Part shown: in pieces, positions 1 through 7,851 of the stretch
How the letters are laid out: the number at the start of each line of letters is the position of its first letter
Numbering within the stretch: position 1 is the stretch's first letter
Notes under the pieces: model-generated
Told to the model about the DNA's origin: nothing
The model's input: only the letters and a program-made list of their open reading frames with translations
The model's database searches: none
Translations under genes and position numbers: made by a program
NCBI GenBank assembly: GCA_013215165.1
Contig: JABSRG010000042.1
Coordinates: 1 to 35,547, forward strand
DNA: 35,547 nt
Reading direction: 5' to 3'
Source of the DNA: Opitutales bacterium
GTDB taxonomy: Bacteria; Verrucomicrobiota; Verrucomicrobiia; Opitutales; JABSRG01

Positions 1-2
1 AA

Positions 3-647
3 GCAAAGAAGCCCGGCAGGAAGACATTTTTATTGTCAACACTGGACTGTCGACATGTTCATGCAAAATCCGGGCTAAGCTTCGAATGGATCGACCCCGA
101 AGAAACTGATGACCGACTCACCGAATTTCGAAATAATGGTGTCACCTACTGCGGAGCCGTCTTGCGTAGCGAAAACCGTAGATTCCGAATTGTCACGACA
201 AGTCATGAGCCTTTCGAATTTGTAGCGTCATCCGTCGACTCAAATGGCACAGCCTCGAATCTAGCTAGGGTTACCCTCCTAAACGTAGACTTGATGGAGG
301 TGGAAGGAATAAATGAATCAGGCGAATTAAGGATCAGAGGAAATGTTGCAGTAGGTGGAGGATTCGATCGGGTATCAATCAGTAGAGGTGCAATTGAACT
401 TGATGCCAAAGCATATAGCGGAAGAGAGTTCGAGCTTACACTGAATCAAAATGAGGATATCTTGAGAATTGATCCTGCAACCGGAAGAATACGCTCTCCT
501 GACAATTTTGATTTAAGAATATCTTTAGAGAAGAATCAAAATATAGTTGCTACCGTAGACCTACCAATTGAAATTACAAAGCAGTATACCTCAGGGAATG
601 ATACATACAGCCAGTGGTATGGTGACCAGAACCCTGGGGGGCGGTGA
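3..647 (+). CDS. Unrecognised protein, C-terminal part, 5' end outside window
   Basis: The reading frame is open from the first bases of the window, so the gene begins upstream; the first in-frame start-like codon is a TTG at 33 with no convincing ribosome site. The visible 214 residues are polar and rich in short beta-prone stretches (for example residues matching EFELTLNQNEDILRIDP), as in surface or secreted beta-sandwich proteins, but I do not recognise a family. The stop at 645-647 follows a run of six G (636-641). Adding one G would fuse this frame to the next one (…NPGG-AVMVRVFFQ…), so this and 647-1051 may be one gene. Base composition is more AT-rich than the core genes later in the window. 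Confidence 0.6.
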   Translation, partial: AKKPGRKTFLLSTLDCRHVHAKSGLSFEWIDPEETDDRLTEFRNNGVTYCGAVLRSENRRFRIVTTSHEPFEFVASSVDSNGTASNLARVTLLNVDLMEVEGINESGELRIRGNVAVGGGFDRVSISRGAIELDAKAYSGREFELTLNQNEDILRIDPATGRIRSPDNFDLRISLEKNQNIVATVDLPIEITKQYTSGNDTYSQWYGDQNPGGR

Positions 648-1051
648 TGGTTAGGGTTTTCTTCCAAATGCAACTTGATGAAACTTACGTAAGTGTGAAA
701 TATGGAAATTTGTCGCACAAAGGGAAGACAAACTATCTGTATCGAAGTTACTTTGAATCAGATTTCGTAGGGGCCGGTCCTGGCTGGGGTCAAGAATCGA
801 TGAATGTAGGACATCGATATGTTGGAGCTGATGACGAATACCCTACAGCAATGACAGTTCCGTCTATGATTGTTCCTCCAAACACTCAACCATTTGAGGC
901 TTTGACAAATAAATGGGTAGACGAAAATTATATGAATTCACTTTCACATGGTGAGAGCTTAGTTAACCTTACATCCTCTGGAATGACTGGACCTATACCT
1001 TGGATACCTCCTCTTGATCGAACAGTAGAAAGCCCAGATCAAGGTTTATAA
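647..1051 (+). CDS. Unrecognised protein, or frameshifted C-terminus of the preceding gene
   Basis: The frame opens at ATG 647, which overlaps the preceding stop (TGATG). Either translation is coupled, or a lost base in the G6 run at 636-641 has split one gene. The 134 residues contain several aromatic/Gly motifs (GAGPGWGQ near residue 41, YVGADDEYP near residue 56) and a Pro-rich middle; there is no signal peptide or membrane segment, which fits better with being the C-terminus of an exported protein than a separate gene. No family recognised. The next gene starts 11 bases downstream in the same direction, so the three frames probably form one transcript. Confidence 0.5.
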   Translation: MVRVFFQMQLDETYVSVKYGNLSHKGKTNYLYRSYFESDFVGAGPGWGQESMNVGHRYVGADDEYPTAMTVPSMIVPPNTQPFEALTNKWVDENYMNSLSHGESLVNLTSSGMTGPIPWIPPLDRTVESPDQGL

Positions 1052-1062
1052 TTTGATTAGCT

Positions 1063-1998
1063 ATGAAGACAAAGCTGATAATCGTATTTGTTGTATTTTA
1101 TCAATTAAGCATTTCAATTCTATCCTCAAAAGCTATTCTAAAAATCGAGGATAGTTTTTTGGATTTTAATTCCCTCCCATTAACAGAAATAGATTCCAGT
1201 TTTTCATATGAGGAATCACTTGTTAAAAGAAGAAAAAATACTCGTTCAATTATTAATTATCTAGAGAGTTTTTTCATGGAGAAGTATCTCCAAGAAACTG
1301 GTAATAAAGTTCAAGAAAAAGAGGTGGAGGAGAGAATAGATAAGCTTTTATTTTTGACTTATGGAACAGCCGAAAACCCATCAAAAAAATACAAAGAGCA
1401 ACTGGAAAAAATGGCAGAAATAGCACCATTATTGGAAGTTTATGGTGAAGATCCAGAAAAGGCAGAAAAACTTTACAATGAAGACTACAAAAATGTTATT
1501 TCTGCTGTGGATTGGACCCAACTAAAAAGTGGGTTTTCACCCGAAGGCTTTGAACAGACAAAGATATTCATTAATGCAAAAATACCAACAGATGAAGAGA
1601 TTCGTGAAGGCTACAGAAGCCAAGCATACGCATATTTGTTAAATCAAAAATTTTTAGAGGTTTTGAGTCTTACAGGAGTGAACTACTCTGACTGGCGCAA
1701 TGAGCGTTTTTCTGGGGTTGAAGTGCTCGACGCTAATCATTTTGAGGTGGAGATGTTAACCGCTTTATTTGGACATAATAAGTCGTCTTTGGACCAAGTG
1801 AATATTAAAAATACTAATTCAATCCAGGATGATAATATCGAAGAGATCAAAAACCTTAGTCCAACCTTATATCCAGAACCAAACGAAGGTCCTATTGAAC
1901 AGCTATCCTCTCCGAATCGGCTTCCTTGGCTAATCGGAATTTTGATTCTCTTAATCGCCATTGGCATCATCCTAAAAACACGAAAAAGCGCTCATTAG
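1063..1998 (+). CDS. Exported protein with C-terminal membrane anchor, unknown function
   Basis: 311 residues. An N-terminal hydrophobic signal (residues 2-24, MKTKLIIVFVVFYQ…) is followed by a Lys/Glu-rich, largely helical domain (about 30-265) and a single C-terminal hydrophobic segment (about 288-306, LPWLIGILILLIAIGIIL) ending in a short basic tail (KTRKSAH). The expected topology is a large domain outside the cytoplasm held by one C-terminal helix. It lies 11 bases after the preceding frame. The gene at 5023-6264 has the same architecture without clear sequence similarity, also follows a putative surface-protein gene and is also followed by the same long repeat, which suggests analogous modules. 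The stop codon is directly abutted by that repeat. Confidence 0.65.
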   Translation: MKTKLIIVFVVFYQLSISILSSKAILKIEDSFLDFNSLPLTEIDSSFSYEESLVKRRKNTRSIINYLESFFMEKYLQETGNKVQEKEVEERIDKLLFLTYGTAENPSKKYKEQLEKMAEIAPLLEVYGEDPEKAEKLYNEDYKNVISAVDWTQLKSGFSPEGFEQTKIFINAKIPTDEEIREGYRSQAYAYLLNQKFLEVLSLTGVNYSDWRNERFSGVEVLDANHFEVEMLTALFGHNKSSLDQVNIKNTNSIQDDNIEEIKNLSPTLYPEPNEGPIEQLSSPNRLPWLIGILILLIAIGIILKTRKSAH

Positions 1999-2180
1999 CC
2001 CGATCAACGTCCTCGAACCAATCGACCGTCCCTGGCGAGCACAGTCATCGCCAGCTAGGCTTTCAGTGCCATCTGTCACCGCCTCTGCTCTCATCCTTCC
2101 CGGGGCCCTCCGCTTTGGCAGTGGCCTCCGCGGAGCCCTCCCTCCGGCTCAGGTATTGATCTAGCATCGCACGGCACATG
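1999..2180. repeat. Long interspersed repeat, copy 1 (cut by IS66)
   Basis: Starts directly after the stop of the preceding gene with GATCAACGTCCTCGA and runs to the left end of the IS66 element. Positions 2050-2105 are identical to 6482-6537 (56 bases), and similarity continues on both sides, including a hairpin-forming CTCCGC…GCGGAG pair (about 2108-2135). In copy 2 the sequence continues past the point where IS66 interrupts this copy. Short frames across it are not convincing as genes. Confidence 0.85.
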
Positions 2181-2200
2181 GTAAGCGTCCGTTAGAACAC
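2181..2200 (+). repeat. IS66 left terminal inverted repeat
   Basis: GTAAGCGTCCGTTAGAACAC; the GTAAGCG start is typical of IS66-family ends. It pairs with 4108-4127 with two mismatches. Confidence 0.9.
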
Positions 2201-2239
2201 CCCCTTCACGATCATGCCAAAGCCGGGTAAACTCCCCGG

Positions 2240-2548
2240 ATGCTATTTGATGGAGAAGATATCGTGATCTGCCACGGCGTGGTCGATCTTCGTAAAGGCG
2301 CTGGCGGATTGCTGGCATTAGTCACAAGTGTTAGGCCCGGGGCGTGGTATTTGTTTAGCAACCGCAGCCGGTCTTTGGTTAAAGCGGTCCAGATGGATGG
2401 GCGTGGCCTCTCGTTGGTTACACGGCGCATTGACCAGGGTGCATTTCAGTGGCTCGAAAAGGCCGAAGGGGCTTCAGTTATTAGTGTTCGTGATGCTTCG
2501 ATGATCTGTGATGGCGAGTCCTTAAAACAACGATTTTCTCGCACTTAG
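2240..2548 (+). CDS. tnpB: IS66 accessory protein TnpB
   Basis: 102 residues matching the IS66 Orf2/TnpB pattern: VICHGVVDLRKGAGGLLALV near the N-terminus corresponds to the family's D-x-RKSxDGL block, followed by LFSNRSRSLVKAVQMDGRGL and the RIDQGAFQW block. TnpB is required for IS66 transposition although its biochemical role is not clear. The frame is intact with an ATG start about 40 bases inside the left inverted repeat. The protein can only matter if a complete TnpC exists elsewhere, because the tnpC here is broken. Confidence 0.88.
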   Translation: MLFDGEDIVICHGVVDLRKGAGGLLALVTSVRPGAWYLFSNRSRSLVKAVQMDGRGLSLVTRRIDQGAFQWLEKAEGASVISVRDASMICDGESLKQRFSRT

Positions 2549-2584
2549 TTCTTAACTTTTCCGAGATGCATAACAAAATGTTGA

Positions 2585-4103
2585 ATGTTGACCGAGCTCC
2601 AACAGTTAAGAAGCGAAGTCACTCACTCTCGACGGGTTATCCAGTCCTGCGAAGAGGAGATCGCAAGGCTGCGCTTAATTGTAAAAGAGCTTCGCTTACG
2701 CCTATATAGCTCCAAGCGTGGTGAGAGTATCGACCGAGATCAACTTGAACTCGACCTCAAGACGACTGAGACAACTATCGATACACTCCAAGCAATCGTG
2801 GCTCAACAGGCAGATCCACCACAAGCTGAGTCTGACAAGCCTGAAACGGCTACAGCTACGGACAAAGAGCCAAAGATCCGCCGTCGTTACGTCTTTCCTG
2901 AAAACATTGAGGAACAGACGCAAACAGTGATTCCTGAGTAGGTTCAGTCCGAGCCCGAAGCTTATGAGGAGATCGGCGAACCTGAGGTAACCGAGCTGCT
3001 CGATATCGTACCGATGAAGTTTATTAAGCGCCGTATCATTCATCCCCGTTTTAAGCGCAAAACGATCGCAACAGCGCGCCTATCGTAGCTGCAACCCCGC
3101 CACGGGTTCTTGCAGGAGGCATCGCGGCCCCTGCTCTACTCGTGCAGATCATTTTGGCCAAATACCTCGATCATTTGCCGCTCTATCGCCAAGAGCAGAT
3201 TTTTAAAAGGCGCTACGGCGTGCAGCTCTCGCGCAAACTGCTCTGCGAATGGGTGCGTGTGATAGCCGAAGATTGGCTCGGACTCATTTATCACTCTATC
3301 AAAAGTGATTTGCTCAGGCAACAGCACCTGCATGCTGATGAGACGCCTATAAGATGTAATGATCCAGATACGAAACACCGTTCCAGGCATGGCTACCTTT
3401 GGGTCTATCGCAGTGGTAATCAGGTATTTTACGACTGGCACATGAGCCGTGGCCGCACGGCTGCGGAGTCGATGCTGCGCGGCTACCGCGGTTGCCTGCA
3501 AGCTGATGGTTATGCTGTCTATGGTCAGCTTGCCCAGAGTGAAGGCTTCACGCTACTAGGCTGTATGGCCCATGCCGTGCACGGCGCAAATTTTACGAAG
3601 CCTGGACTATAGCCGAAGAGGGAGCGAGTGCCTGGTATCTTAAACAGTTCCAAGAACTCTATCGCTTGGAAAAGGAACCCGATCACGATCGTACCCGCGA
3701 CAGCCTCCCTATGCTTAAAGCGATCAAGCACCGCCTCGATTCAGACCTCCTGAATCTGCCCAAGCAAAGTAAAACCCATGCAGCGGTTAGCTACATGCTC
3801 AATCAATGGGGCTCGCTGAGCGCCATCTTTGATCACCCGGCAGCGCCTTTGGATAACAATCCCGTCGAACAGGTGATCCGCCCGACCAAACTTGGAGCCA
3901 AGAACTGGTTATTTATAGGTCACCCGAAAGCAGGTCGCCGCTGCGCAATCCTCTACACGATCCTTCAAAACTGCCACCTGTCCGGTCACAATCCGCAAGA
4001 GTATCTGCTCGAGGTGCTCAATCGCCTCGCTCGTGAAGATCGCAGCGATCCCGAGTTCATCTCCAGCCTGGCTCCGAAAAACTGGAAACCGTCTGCTACT
4101 TGA
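2585..4103 (+). pseudogene. tnpC: IS66 transposase TnpC, broken by a stop and two frameshifts
   Basis: The N-terminal frame (2585-2941) has the leucine-zipper-like coiled coil and the KLRLYSSKRGE-type block, then an in-frame TAG at 2939-2941 after which homology continues (YEEIGEPEVTELLDIVP). Homology changes frame near 3065 (…PPRVLAGGIAAPALLVQIILAKY) and again near 3580 (…RRKFYEAW). The DDE catalytic residues are all still readable but lie in different frames: Asp in HADETPI (about 3340), Asp in LQADGYAVY (about 3503) and Glu in DNNPVEQVIRP (about 3868). With three separate lesions the gene cannot give a functional transposase. Confidence 0.92.
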
Positions 4104-4107
4104 TGAG

Positions 4108-4127
4108 GTGCTCTAAGGGACGCTTAC
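4108..4127 (-). repeat. IS66 right terminal inverted repeat
   Basis: Read on the minus strand it is GTAAGCGTCCCTTAGAGCAC, matching the left end at 18 of 20 positions. The tnpC frame ends 5 bases before it. Confidence 0.9.
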
Positions 4128-5018
4128 AACGGAGACGGGTTCGATGAAGCTGGAGATGGCAATGATTGTTGCAATGATTTAGATGGTAACCAGTTTCACT
4201 TCTACAGTGGCCCTGATACAGAATGCTGTTCTCCGGCTGCTCGTCTTTACAACACGCAAACAGAAAAATGCTGTCCATCGCAGGCTTCAGTAGTGCCAGA
4301 AGATATGGAATGTAATTCTACTCCGTTGCCATCTTGTATCGACGAGGTGACTTGGAAAGATGGGCTACCAGGAGATGGTTCATTTATGGTGACCGTTCCG
4401 CCTGAGATATTGGGCAAAGTTGAACGTACTATAAATAGTATTCCCAATGTTAATGTGACACTTGACTCTCTGACATTCGGTCTCAAAAACAAAGAAAGAG
4501 ACTGTTGTCAAGGGAACAGTAAAATTTCTGATGGTGAGAGTTATCGTGAGGCCAATGCTAAGCTATCGGCGAAGCTTGTAGGCATTACACTCTGGGGTCC
4601 TCCTAATATAACAAGAGAAATTGATCTATCTATTATTATTGCAACTATCGAGTTTGATGTAGGGATAAAATTGGATAGCGATTTTTCAGTTTCCGGTGTT
4701 GCAGGTTTGAGGCAAGACGAATGTGATTCAGAGTCTTGTAACTATGGATCGGTAAATATAGGAGCCAGCATCAGTACTAAATTAACATTTGAAATTATTG
4801 CTTGTTTCGATTCTATTTTCTTTGAAAAAAAATGTGCTGATATCGTAACTACACCTGCGAATATATCTGTGGGCTTGACTGGAACGGTTGGTGTGAATGA
4901 TCGCGAGAATTGTGATCGAGGACCTTACGGTTTAGCTCGTGTTGAAGATATAGTTTGGTCTGTGGAATTCAGCGTGGCTGGCCAAGGAGCTAAGTTTGAT
5001 TTTAAAATTTATCCTTAA
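4128..5018 (+). pseudogene. Cys-rich surface-type protein, 5' end lost at the IS66 junction
   Basis: A continuous coding frame begins exactly at the outer edge of the IS66 right end (AAC GGA GAC GGG TTC, reading NGDGFDEAGDGNDCC) with no start codon; the first start-like codon inside is a GTG at 4293. The frame upstream of 4293 reads as real protein with three Cys pairs (CC near 4182, 4224 and 4269) and Asp/Gly-rich calcium-loop-like motifs. The remaining 296 residues end in a beta-rich domain with more Cys pairs. I infer an exported, disulphide-rich surface protein missing its N-terminus. No family recognised. The next gene starts 5 bases after its stop. Confidence 0.72.
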
Positions 5019-5022
5019 TGAT

Positions 5023-6264
5023 ATGCATAAAATTCTATTATTTCTATTTTTTTATTTATATTTATATCAATCTGTTTATGCGGAATATAGGCAGTTAAAG
5101 ATTCCTTTCCGTGTCGCTGGAGAGGATGTTCTTTCTAGTGCCTACTTGAAGATTTATGTTGATAACATTTCCAGAAGCTATGATGATTATGTTCGATGGG
5201 AAGGCTCTGGCGAAAGCATAGTGAATTTTCTTAATTCAATTCAATTTCAGGATACTTCAGGGTTTTTTGAGGCATCGAAATCTAATGAGAATAAATTTGA
5301 TCTCGCAAGTGGCTACTTTGACGCCTTTTCAAATCTTATAGATAGCTCATTTATTGTGAATCATCTTTTGATGCACGAAAGAAAATACGTAACGGTCCGT
5401 ATGTCTTTAAATAACTCTAAGCGATCATTAGCACGGGTTTTTATGGTTAATCGATTTGGATTGTCGGATGAATATGTGGATCTGGGTGAAAAAGATATCT
5501 TTCAGGATCTCTTTGCGACAATTTTTCAAATAGCCGAGAATGGGAATCCTGAAATTTACGCTGATTCAGGTACTAAATATAGACTGCCTATAGGATCGGG
5601 ATTACCTGGATTTGAGTCTTATATAGAGTTTATAGGTAGCATAATTGAAGCAAAAGACGATGGTCAATGGATAACAAATGGAAATTTAGACTTAGAAGCA
5701 TTAGGGTTTTATCGTAATGTTATTCTAAGCTTGAAAAGCTCGGTCTTTGATTTTTTCGATTTTTTTGATGCAAGTAGTAAAAGACGATTTGAGAGCTGGG
5801 CTAAGACGTTACCTTCAGACGAAATAGAACGCTATGGGGGTTTGTTGAATTCCGCTCAATATCTCTTTTTTATAGACGCTGATCCCGTGTTTTTAATATA
5901 TAAGTCAATAAATGGAAAGGTGATTTATGATACTGTATTTAAAAGAGGGGATGGGGAATTCCAACTAGTTAATTTTTCTTATCAAAGCTTTGCAGATGTT
6001 ATTTTCTCAAGCCAGGAAATGTTTATAGATCATCTGATTGATTTCGTTGAGGGAGACCCGGCAGCCGAATTGGTTGCTCTAGAAAAATCTAATGAAGAAA
6101 ATATATTAAATAATAACAAATCTGGAGAAATTGAAAGAGCTAAGCTTAGTGAATATAAGCCTGAAGTTGAAGAAAAAAGTGTGTATCCGTGGATGATACT
6201 AATTTTCATTATATCAGTTTTTGTTTTCTTAATAATCAAATTTCGATTTTGGAGGTTAAAGTGA
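5023..6264 (+). CDS. Exported protein with C-terminal membrane anchor, unknown function
   Basis: ATG 5023 is chosen because it opens directly into a signal peptide (MHKILLFLFFYLYLYQSVYA, cleavage likely after YA); an upstream in-frame start would precede this signal with residues that do not fit. The 413-residue product has a mixed alpha/beta domain (about 21-355), a Glu/Lys/Asn-rich linker and one hydrophobic segment near the C-terminus (YPWMILIFIISVFVFLIIKF) followed by RFWRLK. It has the same topology as the 1063-1998 product and the same neighbours: a surface-type gene immediately upstream and the long repeat downstream. Low GC compared with the core genes suggests acquired DNA. Function unknown. 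Confidence 0.72.
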   Translation: MHKILLFLFFYLYLYQSVYAEYRQLKIPFRVAGEDVLSSAYLKIYVDNISRSYDDYVRWEGSGESIVNFLNSIQFQDTSGFFEASKSNENKFDLASGYFDAFSNLIDSSFIVNHLLMHERKYVTVRMSLNNSKRSLARVFMVNRFGLSDEYVDLGEKDIFQDLFATIFQIAENGNPEIYADSGTKYRLPIGSGLPGFESYIEFIGSIIEAKDDGQWITNGNLDLEALGFYRNVILSLKSSVFDFFDFFDASSKRRFESWAKTLPSDEIERYGGLLNSAQYLFFIDADPVFLIYKSINGKVIYDTVFKRGDGEFQLVNFSYQSFADVIFSSQEMFIDHLIDFVEGDPAAELVALEKSNEENILNNNKSGEIERAKLSEYKPEVEEKSVYPWMILIFIISVFVFLIIKFRFWRLK

Positions 6265-6369
6265 AGGTGAAATATAAGACGGCTTGAAGATTGTTTATAG
6301 TCAGACAAGGCTGTTTAGAGTTTCATAATTAAGGAATTAAAAAGTAAAAGGGGAGAATGCAGAATGGGA

Positions 6370-6740
6370 ATGCAGAATCGGGTCAGTCTAAGAATCCTTG
6401 AATCTTGTAAAAAACCTATTCGACCACCAACCCGATCAACGTCCTCGAGCCAATCTAACTTCCCCAGCGAGAACAGTCGTTGCCAGCTAGGCTTTCAGTG
6501 CCATCTGTCACCGCCTCTGCTCTCATCCTTCCCGGGGCTCTCCGCTTTGGCAGTGGCCTCCGCGGAGCCATCCCTCCGGTCCAGGTATTAATCTAGCACT
6601 CGCACGCCGTATGGATCCCGCTCGGGCGGCAGGTCGACCGGCCTGCTGTCTGAGACCAAGAAGTCCACGCATGGGCCCATCCGGCGCGCCTTGAAAAAGG
6701 CGGTCTTGAAACCCCGCGTTAATTCGGCAGGGTAAGTAGC
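6370..6740. repeat. Long interspersed repeat, copy 2
   Basis: Fills most of the 477-base gap between 6264 and hicB. It begins with GGGTCAGTCTAAGAATCC, also present in diverged form in copy 3 (7579), followed by GATCAACGTCCTCGA (6434), the 56-base block identical to copy 1 (6482-6537), the CTCCGC…GCGGAG hairpin, and a GTCGACCGGC…TGTCTGAGA segment shared with copy 3. The distal part overlaps a minus-strand gene-end remnant (6588-6740). It contains no convincing intact gene. Confidence 0.82.
6588..6740 (-). pseudogene. Minus-strand C-terminal gene remnant inside repeat copy 2
   Basis: On the minus strand a frame reads …ELTRGFKTAFFKARRMGPC…DFLVSDSRPVDLPPERDPYG…VLD-stop, with coding-like composition and a stop at 6588-6590. 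Copy 3 preserves the equivalent VRWLSDNVPVDLP segment, with later frame damage, on the same strand. It looks like the end of a gene that has been carried along in the repeat. There is no start codon or upstream part. Family not recognised. Confidence 0.4.
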
Positions 6741-6741
6741 C

Positions 6742-6954
6742 ATGAATCACGTCATGAAATACTGTGTGTATAAAGAGTCACCACACTACGTAGCTCAGTG
6801 CCTGAATGTGGACCTGTCTAGTTTTGGTGATACTGCCAGTGAAGCTGTGGACAACCTCAAGGAGGCCCTCGAACTTTACCTAGAGGACGCTCCTGAATCT
6901 GCTTATCAAGAAATTGAGGAAGTGATGATCGGCGAGCGCTTGTTGCATGCCTAA
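6742..6954 (+). CDS. hicB: HicB-type antitoxin
   Basis: 70 residues with the HicB fold pattern: an N-terminal strand pair (KYCVYKESPHYVAQCLNVDL) followed by SSFGDTASEAVDNLKEALELYLED, the characteristic helix of the partial RNase-H-like HicB domain. It lacks a C-terminal DNA-binding domain, so it is the short form. HicB binds and neutralises HicA. ATG 6742 is used; a second ATG at 6754 is possible. It overlaps hicA by 8 bases, with antitoxin first, the reverse of the classical hicAB order but common in this family. Confidence 0.88.
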   Translation: MNHVMKYCVYKESPHYVAQCLNVDLSSFGDTASEAVDNLKEALELYLEDAPESAYQEIEEVMIGERLLHA

Positions 6955-7150
6955 ACTATTGAGCTCTGAAAAGGTGGTAACGATCCTCCTGGCCAATGGC
7001 TTTGAGTTCGTTTCGCAACGCGGCAGCCACATGAAATACCGTGATGCATCAGGGCATACCGTAATCGTCCCAGCTGGCCGCCGCGAAATCCCTCGCGGGA
7101 CAATCGGCTCCATAATCCGACAATCAGGGCTGCCTCGGCGTCTGTTCTGA
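6947..7150 (+). CDS. hicA: HicA-type mRNA interferase toxin
   Basis: 67 residues, normal for HicA, a small double-stranded-RNA-binding-fold ribonuclease that cuts mRNA and tmRNA. Visible motifs are the KVVTILLANGFEFVSQRGSH block with the catalytic His at about residue 28 (GSHMKYR), then VIVPAGRREIPRGTIGSIIRQSGL, the conserved C-terminal strand-helix. Its start overlaps the hicB stop, so synthesis is likely coupled to the antitoxin. It is followed by a good terminator. Confidence 0.9.
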   Translation: MPKLLSSEKVVTILLANGFEFVSQRGSHMKYRDASGHTVIVPAGRREIPRGTIGSIIRQSGLPRRLF

Positions 7151-7160
7151 TCTGCTTTTT

Positions 7161-7196
7161 AAAAGCCTTGCTCGTAATGAGTTGGGCTTTTTTGTT
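7161..7196 (+). terminator. Rho-independent terminator of hicBA
   Basis: Stem AAAAGCC…GGCTTTT with an inner CTC/GAG pairing, followed by a T-rich tract; begins 10 bases after the hicA stop. Confidence 0.8.
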
Positions 7197-7288
7197 TTTA
7201 GGTAGCTCAAAGACCGTTGCTGACCCCTTTTCCCCTCTAGCAAAGATTTGCGAAGATGAATTAACTGATCCATTTTGCCAAAACAATC

Positions 7289-7504
7289 GTGAGCGCTCTA
7301 GAAACTATCATTGAGGAACTCAAAGGTCTCCTGCCTTCCAAGCTGGATGAGGCAGCATCCAAAATACATGCACTGTATGAAGAGTCTCTGGAAGAACGCC
7401 GTGAGCACTTGAAAGCGAGTGCTGGGCTTCTGTCTGAAGAAGAAGGTGCAGCCTGGTTGGAAGCTCTCAAAGACTGCGAAAGGGTGGACCTTGAAAGCCG
7501 GTAA
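7289..7504 (+). CDS. VapB-like antitoxin-type small protein
   Basis: 71 residues from a GTG start, helical and Glu-rich (SALETIIEELKGLLPSKLDEA…) with a C-terminal EGAAWLEALKDCERVDLESR that resembles the toxin-wrapping tails of small addiction-module proteins. The family call rests mainly on the neighbour: a PIN-domain toxin start (7491) overlaps its end by 14 bases in the usual antitoxin-toxin arrangement. No DNA-binding motif is obvious. The toxin is truncated, so this is probably an orphaned antitoxin. Confidence 0.6.
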   Translation: MSALETIIEELKGLLPSKLDEAASKIHALYEESLEERREHLKASAGLLSEEEGAAWLEALKDCERVDLESR

Positions 7505-7619
7505 ACTCCTTCTGGACACCTCTTTAGTCGTCGAGCACCTGAGAAATACCCCATCTGTCACCGAAGGGGAACGCAAAAAGGGGTCAGTCGACGATTCCTT
7601 GATTTTCGTAAAAACGTAA
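7491..7619 (+). pseudogene. Truncated PIN-domain (VapC-like) toxin stub
   Basis: From TTG 7491 the frame reads KAGKLLLDTSLVVEHLRNTP, the start of a PIN nuclease with its first catalytic Asp (LLLDTS). Homology stops after about 25 residues, and the frame runs into GGGGTCAGTCGACGATTCC at about 7577, the leading edge of repeat copy 3, then to a stop at 7617-7619. A PIN domain needs about 125 residues and three more acidic residues, so this cannot be active. The repeat or a deletion at its edge replaced the rest. Confidence 0.75.
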
Positions 7620-7790
7620 TCAACACGACCATCACCGCCTTTGCCCTTATTCTTCCCGGGCCCTCCGCTTTGGTCCAGGTATTAGACTATCACTCGCACG
7701 TTGCATGGGTTCCGCTAAGCGGGAGCAGCTACTGCGGCAGATCGACCGGCACGTTGTCTGAGAGCCAGCGCACCGCCGCGCTGCCTGGCG
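7577..7790. repeat. Long interspersed repeat, copy 3 (diverged)
   Basis: Shares in order with copy 2: GGGTCAGTC…ATTCCTTGA, …AATCAACACGACC, CACCGCCTTTGCC…TTCCCGGGCCCTCCGC, GGTCCAGGTATTA…CACTCGCAC, and GATCGACCGGC…TGTCTGAGA. It lacks the GGCAGTGGCCTCCGCGGAGCC part. It occupies much of the 500-base gap between the VapC stub and mscS. Confidence 0.7.
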
Positions 7791-7851
7791 GTCACTAACC
7801 GTGCCACTTCATCCGGCCATTTGGGCTTCAGCGGCGAGGGAGCTTTATGTT

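Larger units (their letters stand above)
2181..4127 (+). mobile_element. IS66-family insertion sequence, degenerate
   Basis: Bounded by imperfect terminal inverted repeats: left 2181-2200 (GTAAGCGTCCGTTAGAACAC) and right 4108-4127, whose reverse complement is GTAAGCGTCCCTTAGAGCAC, 18 of 20 matching. It carries tnpB and a broken tnpC but no recognisable tnpA, and at 1947 bp it is shorter than full IS66 elements (about 2.5 kb). The 8 bp outside the two ends (GGCACATG and AACGGAGA) do not match, so the usual 8-bp target duplication is absent. The left flank is the long repeat and the right flank is the middle of a gene, which points to a deletion or rearrangement beside the element after insertion. 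Confidence 0.92.

Noticed and set aside
2091-2318. Minus-strand 75-residue frame across repeat copy 1 and the IS66 left end
   Set aside because: It crosses the IS boundary, and its N-terminal part does not match the equivalent frame in copy 2; a by-product of the repeat.
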